Source: Candidatus Gastranaerophilales bacterium
Lineage (GTDB): Bacteria; Cyanobacteriota; Vampirovibrionia; Gastranaerophilales; Gastranaerophilaceae
Length of the DNA: 17,748 bases
NCBI GenBank assembly: GCA_023662705.1
Contig: JAMPIM010000034.1
Coordinates: forward strand, 1-17,748
Reading direction: 5' to 3'
In this document: one piece after another, positions 13,171-17,748 of the stretch
Numbering within the stretch: position 1 is the first letter of the stretch
Layout of the letters: every line of letters begins with the position of its first letter
Notes under the pieces: model-generated
Database searches by the model: none
The model's input: the letters and a program-made list of their open reading frames with translations, nothing else
Told to the model about the DNA's origin: nothing
Translations under genes and position numbers: made by a program

Positions 13171-14682
13171 ATGATTACTTTATTATATATTTACATCTCA
13201 ATTTTTACGCTTTATTTTTTAGTGCTTTCTGCTATTTCAATGAAATCGGAACGTAAGGTTCGCGATAAATTTATACCGACAAATGCAAATCTTTGTGTTG
13301 TTGTGTATGCAAGTGGTGCTTCCGATACATTGGAAAACCTTCTAAAGCAGTTAAAGAATCAGACTTATGCAAGACAGCATTATACTATTTATGCGCTTCT
13401 GGATAAATGTGAAAGTATTCCTGAGGTTACATTGCAAAGCGATTTGAATGTAAATGTAATTAATATTGATAATTTAGAACCGATTGGTAAGAGTCAGGCA
13501 TATTCAATTATTGCTGCTAAGCTGCATGAAGCTGCTAATTTGGATGCTTTTGTATTTTTGGATGCAAAGAATTATGTAGATGCAGACTTTTTGACCAATA
13601 TTAACTATTATTTGACTAAGTATGATGTGATTAATCCTATGGTAAATTATTTGCCGAAAAATGATACATTAACTTTTTGGCAGAATGTTAAATCTGCTTA
13701 TTCAAGATATTGTAATAAATTTATTTCTAAAACAAGAACCCGTATGGGATTGACTAATATTATTAATACGGATGCTTTTGTAATTAAAAGAGATATTTTA
13801 TACAGAATGGAATCTTTTGATTTCAGAAATATTATTTCAGAAGTTCAATATACATTGAAACTTGCAAAAGAAGAAATAAAAGTAGCTTTTGTTGATGATT
13901 TAAGAGTTTATACTTGTATAGATAATTTTGAGTTAAGAATTCCTTCTTTATCTCAAAGACTGGGAATATTCTGGTCATCTGTTTTGATTCCTCAAAATTG
14001 GGCTAGAAAAGAATTTATTCTTTCTTTGGCTGCACCAAACTGGTTAGTTTGTTTGTTAGCTTATTTTGTGGTTTTACATCATGCATACATTTTTCCGTTT
14101 TATATAAATTATTCGGCTGTTTTAATTACGGCAATTGTATTTATGATTGCATGCTGTGTAAGCTTTTTGAATGCGAAATTATACCCTAAAGAGTATTTAT
14201 ACTTATTTGTTTATCCTGTGTATTCTATAGGGCATATGATTTATAATTTCCCGCTAATTCGCGGTATTAGAAATATTCTTAAAAAAACTACTCAAAAACC
14301 TGTCATAGAAACAATGACAACAAATGTTATTGTTACGGATGGAAAAAATGAGCATCAATGCCAGCTTGAGCTGATTTCTATTGATGGTATGGCAAAGATT
14401 ACGTTTATTAATAAAGGTAAAAAATATACAACAAAGAATACTCATTTGCGTATGACAGATGCAATGAGAGAGATTTCTTCAAAATTAAATGATAAAGGAT
14501 TGACTTTAAAAGCTTGTCAGAATTGTAAATTCTTCCAATCATTGGCTGACGGTACAACAAATATGGTTAAGGGTACTTGTAACTGTCAGTTTGCAGGAAG
14601 AGTTCAGGGAGATATTATTCCGACTTTAATATGGAATACGTGTCCTAAGTTTGAAGAACAGAATGTTGTTCCATTATTTTAG
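13171..14682 (+). CDS. Membrane protein with divergent family-2 glycosyltransferase-like domain and C-terminal cysteine cluster
   Basis: I chose ATG 13171 because GGAG (13158-13161) is 9 bases upstream; an in-frame TTG at 13156 overlaps that site. The 503-aa protein has an N-terminal membrane helix (1-24), a GT2-like cytoplasmic domain (about 35-260), about three membrane helices (287-358) and a soluble tail. The fold is suggested by LCVVVYASG, the GKSQAYSIIAAKL segment and FLDAKNYVDADFL, where processive GT2 enzymes have DADxxVxPDFL. Key residues are altered: DAD reads DAK (131-133), the catalytic ED reads EV (224-225), and QxxRW reads QRLGIFW. It may thus be inactive or work differently. 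The tail has C449, C452, C470, C472 and C491, a possible metal site. It follows the clpX terminator and ends exactly where the convergent gene ends. Function is not known; a role in surface polysaccharide is only a guess. Confidence 0.75.
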   Translation: MITLLYIYISIFTLYFLVLSAISMKSERKVRDKFIPTNANLCVVVYASGASDTLENLLKQLKNQTYARQHYTIYALLDKCESIPEVTLQSDLNVNVINIDNLEPIGKSQAYSIIAAKLHEAANLDAFVFLDAKNYVDADFLTNINYYLTKYDVINPMVNYLPKNDTLTFWQNVKSAYSRYCNKFISKTRTRMGLTNIINTDAFVIKRDILYRMESFDFRNIISEVQYTLKLAKEEIKVAFVDDLRVYTCIDNFELRIPSLSQRLGIFWSSVLIPQNWARKEFILSLAAPNWLVCLLAYFVVLHHAYIFPFYINYSAVLITAIVFMIACCVSFLNAKLYPKEYLYLFVYPVYSIGHMIYNFPLIRGIRNILKKTTQKPVIETMTTNVIVTDGKNEHQCQLELISIDGMAKITFINKGKKYTTKNTHLRMTDAMREISSKLNDKGLTLKACQNCKFFQSLADGTTNMVKGTCNCQFAGRVQGDIIPTLIWNTCPKFEEQNVVPLF

Positions 14683-15489
14683 TTAGATAAAAGTGTCTTC
14701 CAATAATTTAATCTTAAACACTCTTCCGGCAGGAATTGAAACATGTCCGCCCTTTGAGAAGAATGCGCAGAATGGAGATGCAATAGCGTTGGCGCCAAGG
14801 CATATTGTTCCGTATGCAAACGGGAACGGTGAAAGAATAAATGTAGAGCCTTCTCCTCCGAGATTAACTGTCAGTGTCATCATTCTGTTAAATAATGTTC
14901 TGCCCCAGTTGCCTTTCTGCCACATTGTCTTTAGATATTTTCGTTCTCCTTTTATGTTGTTTAAGAAGATTTTCTTGTCATTAGCGCGTGTTATATAAGC
15001 GTTTACAGGTACTGTTTGTCCTTTATATATCATCGAATGAACTCTGATTACAACAAGTCCTCCGTTGCATGTTATTTGCGGTTGATGAGATTCTATGATT
15101 TCACCGTTGAAAATGGTTGAGGCAGGAATTGTGTAATTCTTTCCGTAAATAGGTTGTTTTGTTTTGAATTTTACAGTCGTGCCCGCATGCTGCCAATCGG
15201 AAATGGCTGCTATGCTTGCAACAGGAATTGTTGTTCCTTTTTTGATTTTAATATTACCGCCTTTATAAGTGGGGTAAGTTACAGGCGGAGTTTGAGGTTT
15301 TACATCTGCTGTTTTTGTTGTTTCAAGATGTTTTGTAATAGCAGGAAGTGCAGGAAGGTTTTCTTCCTGTGTTCCGTAATTTTTTCTTATTTCATCATCA
15401 ACCGTTTCATCCAAATCAAATGCAAAAGCATGTCCTGTTATTAACATTGTTGATAAAATTAATGCTGATAATTTGCCTGAAAACCTCAT
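14683..15489 (-). CDS. Exported hypothetical protein, beta-rich
   Basis: The 268-aa protein has a clear signal peptide (1-23, cleavage after AFA) and is thus exported to the periplasm or outer membrane. A Pro/Thr-rich linker (about 40-75) leads to a beta-rich region (about 78-170) with a KKGTTIPVASI start, then YTIPASTIFNGEI and IYKGQTVPVNAYIT. This order of 'KGT...IP..T...G' segments is reminiscent of the C-terminal beta-barrel domain of VirB10/TrbI-like proteins, but the similarity is faint and I do not assign it. A more hydrophobic C-terminal stretch (about 215-245, with Gly, Ala, Phe and Cys) follows. AAGGAAGAG precedes the ATG. Its stop codon abuts the stop of the convergent GT2-like gene with no bases between, and it is divergent from the large VSFKGK protein. 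Confidence 0.7.
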   Translation of the reverse strand: MRFSGKLSALILSTMLITGHAFAFDLDETVDDEIRKNYGTQEENLPALPAITKHLETTKTADVKPQTPPVTYPTYKGGNIKIKKGTTIPVASIAAISDWQHAGTTVKFKTKQPIYGKNYTIPASTIFNGEIIESHQPQITCNGGLVVIRVHSMIYKGQTVPVNAYITRANDKKIFLNNIKGERKYLKTMWQKGNWGRTLFNRMMTLTVNLGGEGSTFILSPFPFAYGTICLGANAIASPFCAFFSKGGHVSIPAGRVFKIKLLEDTFI

Positions 15490-15508
15490 AATTACTCTTC
15501 CTTTTCTT

Positions 15509-15538
15509 TTTATAAAACAATTGTAACAAATTTGTAAA
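15509..15538 (-). promoter_or_regulatory. Promoter-like sequence of the exported protein gene
   Basis: On the minus strand TTTACA (15538-15533) and TATAAA (15514-15509) are 18 bases apart. Between them lie the palindrome ACAAATTTGT (15526-15535) and TTGTTACAATTG, which resembles the core of the 70-bp element near the flagellin. A regulator site overlapping the promoter is possible. Confidence 0.45.
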
Positions 15539-15610
15539 GAACTAGCAAAAAAAAATTTGCTTTGTTTTAAGATAAATGTGTAGACAGTTAATTTTAGATT
15601 GGAAACTATG

Positions 15611-17617
15611 ATGAAGATTCATACAACACAAAATCTAAACTCGTTCGCGGGAACAAAATCAACCAACATGTTATCGTCTAATGAGATTAGATTAAATTAT
15701 TCTGAACAAGTGCGCAGACAAGCCCTTATGGATGAACCTGACTCGTTTGAGAGCAATGTGTCATTTAAAGGGAAAAATCCGGTTAAGGATGCAAAAAAAA
15801 TTATTAAGAGTATAAAAAAGAAGGTTGGCGAGGTTGCTAAGAATCCCCAGCCTGAATCAAAGAAAGGGGACAGTATTTTAAAGAGTCCCCTTTTTGATAA
15901 AATATTGAACGTAGCAGAATATGAAACTGTTGTTCAAGCATCAATTGCAGCAGTTGCATGCGGAGCACGTGCTTTAACAATTAATGCTCTTCCGGGTGAT
16001 AAAGAAAACAATGCTTATGCATCAGGTCACGCATTAGCATCAGGTATTGTAGGTTTTATTACGGCTTTTGCTTTAACAGCACCGTTTAAAGCAGGTTCAA
16101 ACCATGTAATGAAAGTTATGAAACAAAACTTGAGTGAAAAAACATTACAGCGTTTGTATCCGCACCTTGATATGAAATCAATTGGTACTGATGCAGTAAG
16201 AAAACCAATTAAAGAATGGCGTGATAAATTTGGTAATATCTTTACCGATGATATTAAAAACTGTGCTAAGCTGCCTGAGTTCAAACAGTTAGGCGAAGTA
16301 TCCGAAACAACTTTCAGTAAAATTCTTAAAGTTGATGTTGATTGGGCTTCTCAAAAAGGCAAATCTTTTAATGAAGTTGTATTAAAAGACGGCAGAAGTT
16401 TGTATGATGCTATTGATATGTCAAGATTGGGTTTTGTAGTAGAAGAAGAAGGTATGAACAAAGCTCAAATCTTATTCAAAGATGTTGATAGGGAATACTT
16501 AACAAAACTTGTGAATGATGCAAAAGAATCAGGCTCAAAATGGGGTGAATTGGATGTTGCTTCCGTATTTGACGCTGAAGGTAAAGTTGTAGACTTTAGA
16601 AAATGGAAAGATGCATCAGGAAATCAATGGAAAATGGATATGGACGAAGTATTTGTATCTTCTCCATTGGAAACATTTGATTATAGACCTAGAATCACAG
16701 GTAAGAAAAGACTTGATAATAAAGAAAATATTTACAAATTCACAACATATCAGAGAAATGGTATAGAAGACGGACTTGGTACTGAAATTTCCGATGAAAT
16801 GTTAAAGGCTGAAGCTAGAAATGATGTTCATACAAAACTTCTAACCTGGGGACCTGACTTAGCATTCAGAATTCCAATTGCTATCAGCACAGTAGCTTTG
16901 ATTCCTTGGATTTTAAAAGGTGCATTTAATTTGGAAAAAGCTCCTAAAAAAGAAGCTGTAGAAGCAGATAAAGCTCCTGTTGAACAAGTTGAAGATGTTG
17001 AATTTAAAGAAGAAAATAAAGAATCAGCAGTATCTTTTAAAGGGAAGCCAAATGCAGAAAAAGCTAACTGGTTTGTTAGAAAATTCGGTGAACTTTACGG
17101 TAAGCCGTTAATCGAATCAGAAAAAGTTGCTAATTTCTCAGGTAAAATGGCTGAGAAAACCAGCAAGGCAACTCAGCACATGGTTACAGCAGGTTCATTC
17201 TTAACAAGCGGTATGTATGTTCAACAAACATTAAACAAAAAAGAATTGGATCCAGAAAAGAGAAAAACTCTTGCAATTAACCAGGGCTTATGTTTTGTAA
17301 TTCCTACGATTGCAGCTTATACAGTTGACCATCTTTTAAATGATTGGGTTAAGAAAAGAGAATACAGATATTCAGGTTTACAAGATTATAAAGCTGAAAT
17401 GGCAAAAATTGAAGGAAAATCAAAAGAAGAAATTGAAAAAATTACAGGCGGTTTAAGTAACAGATTAAAAGGTGTTAGAATTCTTGCGGGTCTTGCAACA
17501 TTCACTCTAATCTACAGATATGCAACTCCTGTATTGATTACACCTCTTGCTAACAAAATTGGTGATTGGGTAAATGCAAGAAGTGCAGCAAAGAAAGAAG
17601 CAGAAAAAGCTGCATAA
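15611..17617 (+). CDS. Large membrane-associated hypothetical protein with two VSFKGK motifs
   Basis: I do not recognise its function. ATG 15611 is chosen because GGAA (15601-15604) is 6 bases upstream; ATG 15608 and an in-frame TTG at 15599 are alternatives. The 668-aa protein starts with a disordered, polar N-terminus carrying VSFKGK (50-55), then Lys-rich sequence, two hydrophobic helices (about 105-165), a long soluble middle (about 165-400), a membrane helix (about 417-440), an acidic linker with a second VSFKGK (474-479), and two or three further hydrophobic segments (520-660), ending in a Lys/Ala/Glu tail. There is no cleavable signal peptide. From memory, N-terminal SFKG motifs recur in many proteins of gut Gastranaerophilales, where their role is unknown. 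The gene is divergent from the exported-protein gene and followed by a terminator, so it is probably monocistronic. Confidence 0.8.
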   Translation: MKIHTTQNLNSFAGTKSTNMLSSNEIRLNYSEQVRRQALMDEPDSFESNVSFKGKNPVKDAKKIIKSIKKKVGEVAKNPQPESKKGDSILKSPLFDKILNVAEYETVVQASIAAVACGARALTINALPGDKENNAYASGHALASGIVGFITAFALTAPFKAGSNHVMKVMKQNLSEKTLQRLYPHLDMKSIGTDAVRKPIKEWRDKFGNIFTDDIKNCAKLPEFKQLGEVSETTFSKILKVDVDWASQKGKSFNEVVLKDGRSLYDAIDMSRLGFVVEEEGMNKAQILFKDVDREYLTKLVNDAKESGSKWGELDVASVFDAEGKVVDFRKWKDASGNQWKMDMDEVFVSSPLETFDYRPRITGKKRLDNKENIYKFTTYQRNGIEDGLGTEISDEMLKAEARNDVHTKLLTWGPDLAFRIPIAISTVALIPWILKGAFNLEKAPKKEAVEADKAPVEQVEDVEFKEENKESAVSFKGKPNAEKANWFVRKFGELYGKPLIESEKVANFSGKMAEKTSKATQHMVTAGSFLTSGMYVQQTLNKKELDPEKRKTLAINQGLCFVIPTIAAYTVDHLLNDWVKKREYRYSGLQDYKAEMAKIEGKSKEEIEKITGGLSNRLKGVRILAGLATFTLIYRYATPVLITPLANKIGDWVNARSAAKKEAEKAA

Positions 17618-17626
17618 CGGATATTA

Positions 17627-17642
17627 ATTAGGCAAACCTAAT
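17627..17642 (+). other. Small hairpin after the VSFKGK gene
   Basis: Inverted repeat ATTAGG-CAAA-CCTAAT starting nine bases after the stop codon. It has no T run of its own and stands just before the stronger terminator at 17656. Confidence 0.4.
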
Positions 17643-17655
17643 GTGTACATATAAA

Positions 17656-17690
17656 AGGCCTGTTGTAAATTACAGCAGGCTTTATTTTTA
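17656..17690 (+). terminator. Rho-independent terminator
   Basis: Arms GCCTGTTGTAA (17658-17668) and TTACAGCAGGC (17670-17680) pair with one G-T wobble; TTTATTTTTA follows. It separates the VSFKGK gene from the next plus-strand gene. Confidence 0.85.
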
Positions 17691-17693
17691 TTG

Positions 17694-17699
17694 TACAAT
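17694..17699 (+). promoter_or_regulatory. Possible -10 box of the final gene
   Basis: TACAAT lies 6 bases before the ATG at 17706, so transcription would start at or very near the start codon. No Shine-Dalgarno sequence is present. No good -35 box is seen, so the call is weak. Confidence 0.3.
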
Positions 17700-17705
17700 T
17701 GTTAT

Positions 17706-17748
17706 ATGAACTTATTTTATTTGGAAGAAGTTGAGTCGACTAATAAAT
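17706..17748 (+). CDS. birA: Probable biotin-protein ligase, 5' end only
   Basis: The last 43 bases open a reading frame MNLFYLEEVESTNK that is cut by the window edge. The pattern 'LEEVESTNK' matches the start of the catalytic domain of biotin-[acetyl-CoA-carboxylase] ligases (usually h-x-E-x-x-STN), which activate biotin with ATP and attach it to carrier proteins. No N-terminal DNA-binding domain precedes it, so it would be a single-function type without repressor activity. Only 14 residues are visible, so the call depends on this short motif and on the position right after a terminator. Confidence 0.6.
   Translation, partial: MNLFYLEEVESTNK

Overview
The window looks like a stretch of chromosome from an AT-rich, Gram-negative (diderm), flagellated, probably anaerobic bacterium. 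A non-photosynthetic relative of Cyanobacteria living in the gut (Gastranaerophilales, 'Melainabacteria') is my best guess. It rests on the AT-rich coding style, an outer-membrane TpsB pore, an energy-converting hydrogenase-related complex, flagellin, and VSFKGK motifs that I remember from that group. No rRNA or marker gene is present to confirm it.

Layout. (1) 3-4352, plus strand: the distal half of an operon for a membrane-bound, hydrogenase-4-like complex (HyfE-like, HyfF-like, NuoC/D-type large subunit, ferredoxin/NuoB-type small subunit). The large subunit lacks most of the cysteines that hold the NiFe centre, so this is probably an Ehr-type complex and not a hydrogenase. (2) 4354-8945, minus strand: a 100-aa orphan protein, a giant 1345-aa flagellin whose variable region is built from RTX-like glycine/aspartate repeats, and upstream of it a 17-nt poly-G tract inside a candidate 57-codon ORF. 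A 70-bp element is present in two direct copies, one on each side of the flagellin gene. (3) 9203-10975: a two-partner-secretion (TpsB/FhaC/ShlB) outer-membrane transporter with a strong terminator. (4) 11125-13080: clpP-clpX, with a good sigma-70-type promoter, a hairpin over the clpP stop codon and a strong terminator. (5) 13171-15489: a membrane protein with a degenerate family-2 glycosyltransferase fold and a C-terminal cysteine cluster, stop-to-stop with a convergent gene for an exported beta-rich protein. (6) 15611-17617: a large unrecognised membrane protein with two VSFKGK motifs, then a terminator and the first 14 codons of a probable biotin-protein ligase.

How they fit. The Ehr genes form one translation unit with short spacings or overlaps. 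ClpP and ClpX are protease and unfoldase of one machine. The most unusual region is the flagellin locus. An RTX-type region would be expected to stay unfolded in the low-calcium cytoplasm and fold outside, which would suit export through the narrow flagellar channel. The poly-G tract and the reading frames around it suggest that flagellin translation may be phase-variable. These last two points are inference.
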